A stretch of DNA of 64,000 bases, taken from Phymatolithon calcareum (lineage: Eukaryota > Rhodophyta > Florideophyceae > Hapalidiales). The stretch covers positions 1,550,001 through 1,614,000 of the forward strand of contig OZ345352.1 in assembly GCA_977006965.1 (NCBI GenBank), given 5' to 3'. A program made the position numbers and the translations under genes. Positions 48,054-60,121 of the stretch are shown here, piece by piece. Under the pieces are notes generated by a model, which searched no databases, had not been told where the DNA came from, and was given only the letters and a program-made list of their open reading frames with translations. Every line of letters starts with the position of its first letter. Position 1 is the stretch's first letter.

Positions 48054-49990
48054 ATCAAGTCTAAAACACCGATACTACGCATCGATCACCGAACCACTCA
48101 CCATTACTACAACCACCACGATCATTTCCACCGCAAGTAAGCAAGCAACCATCCATCCATCATTTCCACCCGCAAGCAAGCAAGCAACCAGCCAACCAAC
48201 CAAAAACCACCGCACAAGAATAAGCAAGTTTATCTGCTTGACGATCAACTTTGGAGAAAGTCCCTTTCTTTACTGATTTATTTCTTTAAAGAATTGTAAC
48301 GTCTGGACAAAAGAGGATTCTAACACATTTTGTTGCATTCTCTTTGTTCATGGAAGAAGAAGAAGAAGAAAGGTAGATTTTTATTTAAAAGTTACCAACA
48401 CATCTGTTGACGCTCGGGGCAACTTTCCTGAGGCCAAGGGGTTTTGGCTAGATTCTGTCCTGAAGGGGTTTTCTTTTCTTGTTGGTGTGACACGACTCAG
48501 TGGACTACAAAAACCCACCTCTGGTCTCCTTCGGGACCTCGAGGGGGAAAGTTACTCCCCTGTCCTGTGGCACGCTGTAATTTCAATTTGCGGGTAGTCC
48601 TTACTTGTCCACGGCCTGAAACATGGTTAGGAGCTCTTCGAATGCTCGCTTAGTCCAGGCGCTGTCTTCTTTGGAGAGTCTGTCCTTTGCAAGACCATTT
48701 ATCACGTCTTCGATGACATCTTTTCCACATTGGCCAGTGAGTTCGATAAGGGTAGAGCTGCTTATTGGAGGGAACATTCCAAATGACCACTTGATGGCAA
48801 GTGTTCTATGTCTCCTTGAGTTGAAGAGAAGGTGCGGCGGTAACGACACTTTCGCGTGCGGTATAGGTCGTTTTTTCAACTTTTCCGCATCCTCTGCGGC
48901 CTCCAGTATCTTGTTTCTTTAGTATTTCTTGATGTTTGTCGTAGCTATCGTTTCGTTTGCTGCTTCGCTCAGGAATCCATTCACTTTCGCGTGGACAATA
49001 TCTCTCTCCGCTTCTTGACGTTCCTTGTTCGCGATCTCTGTTGTTGGACCAGATATCAGCGCATCGCGTCTTCTTATCAATCTCTGCACAAATCGTCTTG
49101 CAAGGACGTCTCTTTTTACCTTGGGTTGGAGTATTCGGCACATGGTCCTGCACCTGTCTAAGCTTCTTTTTCCTGGTTTCCCAAGGATTTGCCCGAAAAT
49201 ATAGATTCAACCTTCCTGACTTCCGAGGCCACCTTCGCGGTCCAAGGTGAGAGGTGAAGGGCATATTCCCATCTTGACTGCACAAGCGATTTGTACAGCC
49301 TAACCGCCCTCGCGGGATGGAGACCATTAGTAAACACGCCCAGCTGTCGGAGATACCCAAGCACATTTTTGGATTTCTTGATCCTGTCTGTCAGTTTGAT
49401 GTCTGAGACTCCCTGTTCCGTTAGTGTTACCCCGAGGTATTTTACCTCCTGGAGAGTCTTTAGCCGCCGCGCTGAGAGCCGGAAGCTGTGACTTGCCGTA
49501 TCCTTCGTCCAAAGGATTACGCTTTTCTTGGTGTTCCACACCATACCGTTTCTCTGTGCCCACTTCGAGGCTAAATCAAGGATAATTTGGAGGCATTCCA
49601 CTGATTTTGTCTTTTTTCATGGACAAAAAGTGAATCGACAATCATATAAAAGGCAAGTGGCCAATCACCGTCGGAAACTATCGTTCGCACATTTACCGCC
49701 AGTCACGCTTCCACCATTCCAACCTTCATCCACTGGTCATTATCATCAACCTTGCTCGTCAATCACTCATCCGCCGGTCGCTAGCATCAATCACATATCC
49801 ACCATTATTAAGGCATCATCTTCAAGTCACTTGACCATTTCGTATCGAAACATATCAAGAATAAGATTTTTGTTAAAAAATTTTCCAGCTGTATATCAGC
49901 ATCAGCTCTATCTATCTGAAAACTTTTAAATCTTTTTTAAAAAACCCTTCCCGCTCAAAAAAAGATTGTAAAGTTAGTTTAATTTTATGA
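48054..49990 (+). other. Copia leader, interrupted by LINE J
   Basis: Contains GCAAGCAAGCAACC repeats and ACC-rich sequence between 48150 and 48220, then the LINE J insertion, then 49612-49990 without a gene. It lies between the 5' LTR and the first gag-like frame. Confidence 0.5.
48355..49611 (-). mobile_element. LINE J, 5'-truncated family 3 copy
   Basis: Flanked by TTTGTTCATGGA (48343-48354) and TTTTTTCATGGA (49612-49623), one mismatch in 12. Minus frames encode the post-RT region: LASKWAQRNGMVWNTKKSV, VKYLGVTLTEQGVSD, LVQSRWEYALHLSPW and, after a frameshift, RTLAIKWSFGMFPPISSST to FEELLTMFQAVDK. The 3' UTR (48560-48356) is the R1 module ending in (CTT)n on the sense strand. Confidence 0.85.
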
Positions 49991-50002
49991 TACAATATAA
50001 CA

Positions 50003-50783
50003 ATGAACAATTCTGTCAACACTGACAACATCATTATGAAAACTCCTGCTCCGCAATGGATACAAGATGATCATCCTACACACCCCGCCGAAATTGAAAT
50101 TCGTGATCCTATGATAAGATACTTGTATGATTCCTCTACAGAGGAAATAATCAGGAACACTCGTGGGACAATACGTTTCAGCTCTCTTATAGAGTGTTTG
50201 CAAACATACGCATTTGCTTTGTACAAGTTACTCTTGGGAAAAGGAGTACACATCCCTGATCCATCGGAAAGTGACATGGAAGAAGGACTTCATTCTCTGC
50301 TATGTATATTCCTGTTTCCAACACTGTCCCAACAGCATCTCCAAGATGAGCAGTTTAGATCAGCGACGATCAGTGCACCTGCATCTCCGCCGCAAGCGCA
50401 TGATGTTCCACAACATTTGGAACCATCATAAGATCGACCCCCAAACGATTTACGGCGTTTAAACGGGAAGCCACAAGGACCTTCTTTAAGTGCTTCAAAT
50501 GGTTTCGAGCATTATCGCTTCCAAAGGGTCGCTCAAAATCAACCTAATGCCCATGGTCAAGGAAATAGCACCACGCGAAACATGCAACCAGCGTACTCTC
50601 AGCTTCCTGACCCTGTGCCCGGAGATGTATCTCTTAATCCTCCTCCGGACGGTCAAATCTTCAATATCGCCTTGTTTTCGGCTTCAAACACTCAAGTGGG
50701 TGCTCCAACTTCGCAACCACTTTATGGTCAACGATCGAACGGAAATATTTCCTGTACGAGATCTCAAACCAACTGACGGGTAA
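50003..50783 (+). pseudogene. Copia gag-like region
   Basis: A 142-codon frame from ATG at 50003 (MNNSVNTDNIIMKTPAPQW) ends at 50431; further frames follow at 50490 and 50582. Acidic and Ser/Pro-rich, with no canonical gag motif. Called gag by position only. Confidence 0.5.
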
Positions 50784-51202
50784 CTCTAGTACCGATAAGG
50801 CGTCCGTTCAGAGGCAAACCTGGAGATATGGGAAAATATTACTCTGCCCGTGGATCTCAGTACACAGGAAGGAAATCAGACCTGCACAGTCTTGCTAGAC
50901 ATCAAGCGGTGTGCTACGCTTAGGCCCGTTTAAGTGATCTTAACGCCGGAGAAGGTCTAGAGTGCTTGATGAATATGATTGAGACCCATGATCTCTCTGG
51001 TCGCTTCTTCTACAATGAAGTATTCCAGCAGGTACCGACCTTAGAAGCAGCATTTCAAAGGCTATTTACTTGGTCGTATAGCAGCTCCAACATGGCTCAG
51101 AGAATGGCGAAATCTGAAAATAACGAGCTTTAAGTCAGAATGCAATACTGGGTTTGACGCTATGAAAAGCTGTACGAGAGAGCACTTATACTTCAGGATC
51201 AA

Positions 51203-51964
51203 TTGAATAACGTCCATTACCACCCTGCACTTCTCCTCGAAGTCTTTGAATCGGCTGTTATCTCTCAGTCAATTTTCTTATTCGTGGATCGTACAAAATC
51301 TAGCACAACCCCTGAGGAATACTATAACGAGTGCCTTTCGGCCATTCATAAACAGGAGATACAAGATTCACGAACGGCTAGTTCTCTCAACACGGATTTA
51401 GTAAAACAAATCCCAGATATCCATTCCTCTCCAAGGATTTCTTTTCCAACCATAACTCCGGACTCCATAAATTCCGCATCATCAAAGATAACGGTATATT
51501 TGTACGCCAGAGCTGGTAGACGCTATGGAACAGATAACTATGTTAATAAGTTCGATAAGAAAAACGGTTCTCGTAATGGAGTTCGAACACTTTGTCATGC
51601 TTGCAGATCCGATTTACATCTGATTCGAGACTACCGCAATATACGCAAAGCTACTCTCGTCAATATTGGATTTGAGCTGGTTCCCGATCACGAAATATCA
51701 TCACTATCAGTAAATCAAATAATAGACGTTGCACAAGATCTTCTCGATAACGTATGGATAACCATATCGACGGAAATTATGGTTGTTGACATTAAATCTA
51801 CTGTATCCACCGGAACACAAGATGTGAACACTCATCAAGAACTGGATATCTCTCAAAATATGTACACCAGACTTTTATCTTGGGCAGATCAGCATGAAAT
51901 TCCTTCGGAAAAGCAGACAAGCAATGTAATGATGTCTGCTTTCGAAACACCGCAAAACAGTTAA
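51203..51964 (+). pseudogene. Copia gag, C-terminal part with degenerate zinc knuckle
   Basis: 253 open codons starting without ATG. The segment PEEYYNECLSAIHKQEIQDS resembles gag helices, and RTLCHACRSDLHLIRDYRN has C-x2-C spacing but lacks the His and third Cys in the expected places. A stop at 51964 separates it from the next frame. Confidence 0.6.
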
Positions 51965-51985
51965 GATCTGAGCACTTCCATCGTT

Positions 51986-53068
51986 ATGATCACCGCTGCA
52001 GGCTCTCGGTCATTAGCAGACCTGAAAAACACGCTTTATTCCAGAGTTCTTCAAAGCATGAAGAACAAGTTTGCAGAGCTCGAAGGCGTAATGATCGACA
52101 ATAGTGCTGCAAAATCTCAAACTGGTCTCCCTGCCTGCATAAGGTATTCCGTTCATACATCAACGAGACCTTATTTGCGCCCAAGCAGTCGCGCTTTCAA
52201 AGGCATGGGTCATGGCGTAGTACAAGCACTTGGAACGGCTTCTATTCGTATGCTAATCGGATCTAATGTATTCTTAACCTTTGATGTTGAAGTCGTAGAT
52301 CACGATGTCGCACTTATCTTTGGGCTTGAGCAGCACCGAAAACTCAAATGCAGCTCAAATGAGTACGACAACATATTTACTCACAATCCTTCTGGAACTG
52401 TAATCTCTGTTAGCTTCATAGAAGGGATCAAAGGATCAGGTGGTCACCTATATATCAAATGGACAGTGAAGAACGTACTTTTCGCCGAGCCAGAATTAAG
52501 GAAACTTCACAATCAATTCGGACACCCAGCTACCGACTCACTTGCTAACCTTCTTAAGAAGGCTTTTATAGAGAAAGACAACGCAAACGTTCGAAAAACG
52601 CTTGAAGATATCATTAAGAAATGTTCTCCCTGTCGGACATGGGCTCCGAGAGCTTCTCTTTTCCGAGTTTCCTTCCCGATTAAAGGAATCGTCTTCAATC
52701 ATGAAATCGAAATAGGTGTTTTCTTTATGGATGGTGATCCGAACTTGCATATCATCTACAGAGAAACCCGATACTCCGTGGCTAAATTCATGACGAGACA
52801 GACAGCAGAGTACACGTGGAATCTCATTGTCGATTTCTGGATCTCAGTGTTCACCGGATACCCTTCGGTGATTGCACATGATCAAGGAGAGAACTTCCTC
52901 TCAGACTTCTTTCAGAATTCCTGCTCACAACTTGGAATTTCTACGAACGACATTCCAGTAGTGTCAACAAACTCGTTGCCACTTTGTGAACGTTATCATG
53001 GTCCAATTCGTCACGTCTATAATAAGCAAAAAGACGATTACATCAGCCTATCGCTTTCAGTACATTAA
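51986..53068 (+). pseudogene. Copia protease and integrase
   Basis: 360 open codons. The integrase zinc motif H-x4-H...C-x2-C is visible (HNQFGHP ... KKCSPC). The catalytic triad follows: Asp in FFMDGDP, Asp in IAHDQGENF and Glu in LPLCERYHG. Upstream, LEGVMIDNSAAKSQTGLP may be the decayed protease site. The integrase inserts the cDNA; the order protease-integrase before RT identifies the copia type. Confidence 0.75.
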
Positions 53069-53212
53069 GTGAATACGAGCACGAGACCTAAAGATATTAA
53101 ACGCTGTCTCCTTCTTTTCGGCACCGTTCCCCGCCTTCCGCTTCCCAAAGTATCCACTATGGCTCCACCTTAAAATAAGCGTTTGGAAGCCATGGCAGCA
53201 TTACGAAAATAG

Positions 53213-53443
53213 ATGGCAACTATTATTGCTCGACGACGTGTTGCAGCAGTACTGAAGCATCGAGCCGGCGTTCCTCATCCTGGCTACGAGTTTGGAGACA
53301 AAGTCAGAATCTTTCGGAAAGAGAGTCGTCGCTTTGAAGGGCCTTACAAAGTCCATAGCTACGGCAACAGAAAAACTGTCTTTGTGCAGGTCGACAATAA
53401 TATAATGCCTTTTTCAACTTCTTTTGTAAAGCGAGCTCACTAG
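53213..53443 (+). pseudogene. Copia integrase C-terminal domain
   Basis: 76 codons: LKHRAGVPHPGYEFGDKVRIFRK, then RRFEGPYKVHSYGNRKTVFVQ, an SH3-like DNA-binding fold typical of the integrase end. Stops occur before and after it. Confidence 0.65.
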
Positions 53444-53473
53444 AATGACCCTGTCAACCCTTCTGAGAATGCT

Positions 53474-54587
53474 ATGGAACCGGCTATAAACCACCAGCAA
53501 CCCTCTACCTTAGCGACTGAACTAACGGAATCTAATCCAACCCGTTATGTCCCTATGGATAGAGTTACCGAGTTGACCAATCTTCAAGAGCAATTTGGAA
53601 ATGTCCCTCTGGCTCTTGAAACCGTTAATACTTCTCAAGCGTTTCTATCGTCAACTTTTGTAGAAAGAGAGATCGCGAAGCTCGATGAAAATGGCGCAAC
53701 ATCTGTTTTAGTCACTTTTGTGGTTTATAACAAGAAAGATCCTCGTTTTGGTGATTACAAGAACTCCGAAGTCGAACAGCTCGTGAAGAAAGGAACATAC
53801 GAGCTCTTAAGAGAAGCAGACTAAACCCGACGAGAAATACAAGGCTCGCTTGATAATTCCAGAACACATGGACCCTGAAGAGCAACGTGTTGAAAATGAA
53901 GCGCCAACTGTTCTCAAGTCTTCCATTCGTCTTGCACTTGCACTACTAGTTTCTCAAAATTTTGATGTGTGGAGTGGAGACATATCTCAAGATTTTCTTC
54001 AAAGTGATGAGCCCCTCTGCAGAACTGTTTATGTTCGCCCGCCGAAAGGTGAAAATGTCCTACAACGTATTGGAGCACCTCCTGGAACCATACTCCGAGC
54101 AATTAAAGCCCAATATAGTCTATTTGACTCTCCTGGATATTTGTGGCCAACATTTGAAGATTGGCATAACGGAGACCTTGGCATGGAGTCCTCTGCTCTC
54201 GATCCATGCCTATTCTATAAGGTTGTAGGATCAATTCTTGAGGGAATTCAGGTCACTCAAGTCCATGACACTTGTGGAGGAGGCACACCGGAGTCCAGCA
54301 ATTTAGAAGATGAAAAATCGGAACGTTTCGAATGCAAGCCTAGGACAAACTCTTTTCCAATACAGTTCAACGGTTTCTGTATTGATGAACACGAGTCCAG
54401 AGGCTTTATTCTACATCAGAACGACTGTTGCACAAATCTTCAGAGCGTGGATTACAAATCAGACAAATCAATGCCGAAGAAATTCACCTCGGGTCGCCGA
54501 CAAGTTTCATATGCTACAACCTGTACCAAGCCTGAAGTCTCCAAAGCTCCTTTTGCGAACAACAGGGACCTATCATCTCAAATTTGA
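53474..54587 (+). pseudogene. Copia reverse transcriptase
   Basis: Two frames (53474-53824, 53850-54587). The RT blocks are recognisable: RLALALLVSQNFDVWSGDIS (first Asp), FLQSDEPLCRTVYVRPPKGE, AQYSLFDSPGYLW and LDPCLF. The catalytic YVDD has decayed to VHDT. Frame and active site are lost. Confidence 0.75.
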
Positions 54588-54689
54588 TTCATCGTTCTCC
54601 TGAAAGACCAACATGTCAACGCATCTATAATCTACTATAATTCATGGAAGTCACAGCGCGTAACTAGATCCATTCTCGGAGCAGAAGTC

Positions 54690-55034
54690 ATGGCATTTAC
54701 ACATTGCTTCGATTTTGTGCTGGCTTTAGGTCACAATCTCTCAACTACTCTTTGTAGAAAAGTATCGACAGTCTTGTTCACGGATTCAAAGTGCCTTTTT
54801 GATACTATCACAAAGCTTAGTACTGTATCGGAGAAGAGTGTTCTTATTGATATCGCGGCTATTCGCGAGAGCTATACCAATAGAGATCTGTCTAATGTCG
54901 CCCATGTGACTTCAAAGTACAATCTCGCAGATGTTTTCAAAAAGAAAAACCAGGGCGCAGCTATCTTAGAAGATCTTATGTCCACTGGACCTTTCACGCA
55001 CACTGTCAATCAGTGGATCGTACCGGAGAAATAG
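54690..55034 (+). pseudogene. Copia RNase H
   Basis: Frame AFTHCFDFVLALG, then LFTDSKCLFDTITKLSTVSEK and IDIAAIRESYTNRDLSNVAHV, SKYNLADVFKK. The TDSK Asp and the NLADxFTK-like motif are conserved in copia RNase H domains. It ends 120 bp before the 3' LTR-like repeat. Confidence 0.75.
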
Positions 55035-55154
55035 AAATAGAAAATATTCTATTGTTTTGGAATTCTTTTACTATTTTAGTATGTTTTTGAATCTTTTCTC
55101 GAAAAATTTGCATCGGTTTCAGGCCTTTAGAAAAGAGGTCGAGTTTCATGGACC

Positions 55155-55475
55155 TGAACATCACGGCGCAAGCCAAGTTTCCCAGGATGGGACCAAGGCA
55201 CTCTGAAAATGTAGACACAATCCTAGAAGCCACTTTTCTGGTACTATTTCTCTCGCGTTTACGTTTACGGTAACAATGTACGGTTGAGGTAGTCTAGTTC
55301 TGCAGTTCCCCAACTTCTGCAGTTCCCCAGTACTGTAGCTCTCCAGAGCCGTACATAAGCAACCTGCTGAGTCCTGAAGAGCAGGCTCTGTAGGGATAAT
55401 TAAAGTGGAAAGGTCAAGAAGACTTTGCTGGCTTATCCCGCCTTTCACAAGTGGTCTTTCAGACGACATTTGGCA
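55155..55475 (+). repeat. 3' LTR-like repeat of the copia element (321 bp)
   Basis: Starts TGAACATCACGGCG and ends CATTTGGCA. It is preceded by the purine-rich AGAAAAGAGG at about 55130, a plausible polypurine tract. Direct repeat of 47733-48053. Confidence 0.75.
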
Positions 55476-55479
55476 CTGT

Positions 55480-56155
55480 AGATTGCGGGATTCTCTTTGC
55501 CGAACGCCTCCATCATTGGTCTAAAGATGATGGACATTTCCTAGTTTGCTTGCAGTGCCAAGCCAAGGGATCGCTCAAAGAACGAATACGTATAACGCCC
55601 TGACCGCTTCTTCAACACCGGTACTTATCTCAAGTGCCTGTATCGGAGGTGCTCCTCATGTGCGGACTGTACTTGTGCCGACTTTGAGTTCCTGTGCCGT
55701 TAGTGTTACTGTCTTTTCTCGTTCCTCGTCGCCGCAAGATTTACAGGCCAGTAGTATATATATTCTCCGTCGCTTAAGGTGGGCCGTGTTTTTTTGGTAA
55801 GCTATCTGACCTCCCCATGTGGGTGTCCGCTTACCTGCCCATGTTCGGTCAACTTCAATCCCGTGTATTGTCTCTGTTTAGTTTTTAGGCTCTTGGAAAA
55901 ACCTCAGAAAGTGAGGGCATCGATCAACGACCAAGTAAGCCTCTTGATTCAACCCTACAAATCTGAGTTGTCATTGTTGAACGACGCACATCCGGCCATT
56001 CCCATGGCGGCCCTTGGCATGATTGATTCTATAGGCACTCTTCGCAATGGCTACGTATTCGACGAACCGCAATGGAATCTTCAGTGTCCATGGCTGCATT
56101 AATGGCAACTGTGCATTGAAAAATGCAATACATTAGAATGCCAATGGATTGGGTA
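55480..56155. other. No gene recognised
   Basis: Short frames on the plus strand (55546-55800, 55779-56102) without a motif. Confidence 0.4.
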
Positions 56156-56159
56156 TTAG

Positions 56160-57795
56160 CGGATATTTGACGATATTATTTTGAGAGCTCCCAAAACTTC
56201 AACTTGGACTAACGAAGCAGCTCTTGCGATGTTCTCTAAGCAAGAGTCCTCTGGCTACTAAAAACGTTCTTTATTCGTAATTCTCTCACAACAAGTTCTC
56301 CTGTGAGTCTCTTGCACTCAAAATCAATATCTGTACTCATCTTGAACGACGCTAGAGTGCGTTGTAAGGCGACTACTGCGATCACCGCGGTAATCCCACA
56401 GCAGGCACCCAATACAGATTTTCTGTAGAGCTGTGTTCGGTTGATTGTCAATCTTAGGCACCTTAAACGCGTCTTTCATTCTCTTATATAATGGATTTCT
56501 GGTAGCTTGCCTTCAATAGGAATATTAATAGATCTGCCTTCTTCCTTTTCCCATACCTTAATTTCTTCTTCTTTACTCCTCTTCTTCGACACAGATACCT
56601 CCTGGGCTTTCTGAAGGGCTTGTCCCAAGTTTTCATAAATCTTGAGATATTCAATATACTTCATTCCTTCCCTTATGTACTCATGTCTTCCAAAGTACTC
56701 TTCTATTTCTTCAAGGCACTTTTGTGTCTTACCAGGCTTAATGCAAAACTTTCTGCTTAAGGACGTCTCCTCATGTTTGGTGGTCACAGTCTGTACAGAG
56801 CTCACATTCGGTCCCGGCGGTGTTCGGCATATTTTCCGAACTCCCAAATCTTATGTATGGATCCTGCAGCGTTTCGAACTCTTGCCATGGCTGTTTCATC
56901 AGTAACACCCTTTTTGTTCATGCTTACCCCAAGATACGGGAGTCTCCAGTCTTGATATAGTTCTCGTCTCTGAATCCCTTTTTATTAAAGAACTTCACTT
57001 TTTCCTGGGTTTTTGTTCCATTTCATGCCATTTCGCTTTCCTAAATGGTCTGCATTCCTTGTCCTGTCTTCGCTCGCAGCTGAAAATCATCTGTGAACAA
57101 TTGCGCTGGACTGTCTGAAACTTTTCCGTCTGTCATGGAGACGGCTGCTGCGAATGTGCCAATGAATATATTGAATAGGCGTGGACTAAGAGGTCAACTT
57201 TGAGACACTCCTCGGTCGATGATACAACACGATTCTGTCTCGTCGCCAGCTGATGTGACCCACGAGAGTTTTACAGGTATTCAAACAACCTTTTTATCTC
57301 TTCAGGAAGTTTCTACGTTAGTTTCTTCATCACGATATCCCTTCGCACAGTATCGGATGCCGCAGATGTGTCGAGAACTGCCATGAAAAGATGACCCTTT
57401 TTCATTGTACTTTTGCCTGGAATACAGCGAGGTATGTGCTTCTTACTTTCCGAAAACCCAGCTGAACTTTGTTCAAGAGGTAGTTCTCGCGTATGTATGC
57501 ATCTAGAGCTGAGACAATGCGTTTCCTGTCTTGACGTAAGAGAGATATGTGTCTGTAGTTTGCTGCGACATGAGCTGGGCCTTTCTTGCATAAGGAAATA
57601 AGAGTTGCTTGGCGCCATACCCTAGGAAGACGTTTGAGTCTCCCGCATGTATCCCATATTGCTAGCATTATTTCGAGTCCCACTTCTTTGTTCTCGTGCA
57701 ACATTTCGACCACAACTCTGACGGGACCTATCGCCTTTCCCTTCAGTGCTCTATACAATGCTCTTGGGATGTGCTGCTTCATTACCCTATTGAGA
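56160..57795 (-). mobile_element. LINE F, strongly decayed family 2 copy
   Basis: Minus frames match LINE E in order: GKAIGPVRVVVEMLHENKE, LISLCKKGP, NYRHISLLRQDRK and GFRKVRSTY at 57782-57402, AVLDTSAASDTVRRDI near 57390-57320, and SVLGACCGITAVIAVVALQRTL at 56451-56236. It holds the IHISLL block missing from LINE E. Many frameshifts and substitutions make it the oldest family 2 copy here. Confidence 0.75.
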
Positions 57796-57799
57796 GCAT

Positions 57800-58285
57800 A
57801 TCCAAGACAGGGCTGCCATCCGACTAGCTTGGGAAAAAGAAGAACACCATACCAGGAAAGTTACCTTTTCCAAGAATGTTCTACTGTACCAAGCAGTGAG
57901 GATGAAATAAGGCAGGCACAGAATTCTCTGCGAAAGATGGTTTGTAGGTCCCTTTCCAAGAAATCCACCGAAGCTGGTAGAAGAACTGGAGAGTTAAGGA
58001 GCATGGGCAGTTAGAAAACTCAGAAAGATTATGAAAAAGTCTACATCAGTGCTCCGACGAAATTAATTCCTATTGCAATATATTGCAATAATAAATATTA
58101 ATAGCATATTTCACTGAGCTCGGTCATTGCCGTACGTTTTGCAGAACCGAAAATCAATTCGTATTGCGAAACGCTACGCTTAACATGTTAGCTTAAGATC
58201 TTGTTTTCAGAGTGCTTAATATATCTGCACTACGATACGAAGGCAAATTTAGACACGTTCTTAATAGCGCTGGTATTGAGCAACA
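57800..58285. other. No gene recognised
   Basis: Short frame AIRLAWEKEEHHTRKV near 57815 and a perfect palindrome TATTGCAATATATTGCAATA near 58071; otherwise nothing supportable. Confidence 0.4.
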
Positions 58286-58289
58286 TCGC

Positions 58290-59010
58290 TCTACCCCGAG
58301 TACGGGCAACGTCGACGACGAAGCCGGATGACGATGTCCGCCATGAAACAACCCCGCCGAAGGATATTGTCCAGCAGTTGATGACGCTTGTGGGACGCGA
58401 AAGGCGCTCTGTTCTCGACAAGTCAAGTGGCCGGAAAGTCGACAAAGATTTCGTAAAGTACCGATGTCCGAAAGATGGTTGTCCTTCGTCAACAACGCGT
58501 TCCTGGAGCACAAAGGATTCAGAAATCCGTATGACCATCGGAAGAGCTGCCACATCAGCGGTCAATGTTGCCTCAAATGTTTGAATCCCTGATGTTACTG
58601 GGCAATTCTAGAATGAACAATTGGTGAGTGAGGCTATCAAATGTGCTCGTTCTGACCGTATTGATGAGGTGAGCAATGCCAGCGATGTTTACGAAGAAGA
58701 GCACGCTGAAGAATGAGAGTAGTTTGGTTGGATAATTTGCTGATAGAGTAGTTCTTGTGAGGAGCTGCGCCCTGATGTTTCGAGTTTTGTGTAAAATCCC
58801 TATTGTGAGCCGACTGACTATTGCCGTTATTATTGCGAGCCTACGGAGCGATGAATACGTATTGATTATTAGAAAAATGTCCAGAATACTAAAACAAAAT
58901 ACGCGTCGGAGCTCTGGCCTACATGGACACCTAAAAAGGAGACCAACGTGGCCAGAACCATTGACGAGATACTACGTAAATCTGACCAGTTCAAATGAAA
59001 TTTCGAGTGT
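58290..59010 (+). pseudogene. Zinc-finger protein, second copy
   Basis: Reads PPKDIVQQLMTLVGRERRSV, then KYRCPKDGC, then after a one-base shift FLEHKGFRNPYDHRKSC, a C-x4-C...H-x3-C finger. Further on, LWPTWTPKKETN and TIDEILRKSDQFK appear in frame fragments. It parallels the split gene at 45681-47453. Possibly part of an unidentified transposase family; broken by frameshifts. Confidence 0.6.
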
Positions 59011-59019
59011 AGTGAGTGC

Positions 59020-60105
59020 TAAGAGAGCTACTGACTTTCCTCACTTCGGGAAACATGGTACCATCTCAATAAATGCACTTAATTACGATAAGTACTTGGA
59101 ATCTTGAAGGCAAAACGGAGAGAAAGTTTTTGTGAGGGAAATGAGCCTTTTTTCTTTCCATTGGTTTGCCGCGCTTCCCACTGATGTTCAAAACAACCGG
59201 TAAATCTATCTTGACACCCAGATTGCAACCTGCGCGGTAGTAGCAGAAGATAAAGCGACAGTTTTGTATCATGCAGCGCCGGAGGCGGCGATGGCAAGCG
59301 GAGGGAGAGCAAAGAGCTATAGCTGCCCACTTGACGAGTTTGTCGTTCGAGATCTAGATCTAGAATGCTGTTCAATTATCGTTAGCGAGAATTTCAGAAA
59401 TCCAATGAAAAACCATTTAGAGTAGTATTGTCGGGTTTTGAATCGCACAGGATCGCACACTGGTTTTTTTCGGGTTGTTCCCTGGCAGAAAGCCGAGGGC
59501 GGCGCGAAGCGCCGACCTTTATAGAAAAAACATTGGATCAAAAGATGACTTGGAAGTATGAGAATTTGACCAATGGAAGAATCGGGAAACCACGAAGCGG
59601 CTTCCTAGCCAGCCGACACTGTAATGATTACAGTGTAAGTAATGCAATGTATGCATCTGTAATCTGTAAAGATCTGTAAGCAGCAGGTCTAGGGTTTGCC
59701 TTGAGTGATCCTTAGTGATCTAAGTACGTATCGAAACCTACGGTACTGTAATGACTGTAATACTATCTGTAAGGGCTTGCTGTAAATGCTAATTGAAGAT
59801 ATCTAGTCTTAGAGGAAGGTAGGGAGTATGATAGTCGCGTTGGACGCCAAACCTCTCGCCCCTAAGACGAGAATCGTCTCGATTCTTGGTATTCTTTGAG
59901 TATGTCTGTTGAATTTTGGAGGTCTACGGGACTCTGCCATATATATTTTCGTGGTCAGGATATTTTATACTTAAAAAAGCATTGTTTTTCCCCTCGGCGC
60001 TTACGGTGAACAAGGATCTTCTCAACTTCGTATTCTTGGTGGCTGTCAGCAAAAATGACGGCCGCGGAAGATATGACTTAATCGCGTATTCAGCCATCTT
60101 AGAAT
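59020..60105. other. No gene recognised; one palindrome
   Basis: ACACTGTAA TGA TTACAGTGT is a perfect inverted repeat near 59620-59641, followed by several CTGTAA repeats to 59780. No coding signal. Confidence 0.5.
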
Positions 60106-60121
60106 TTTGTTTCTGGATGTT

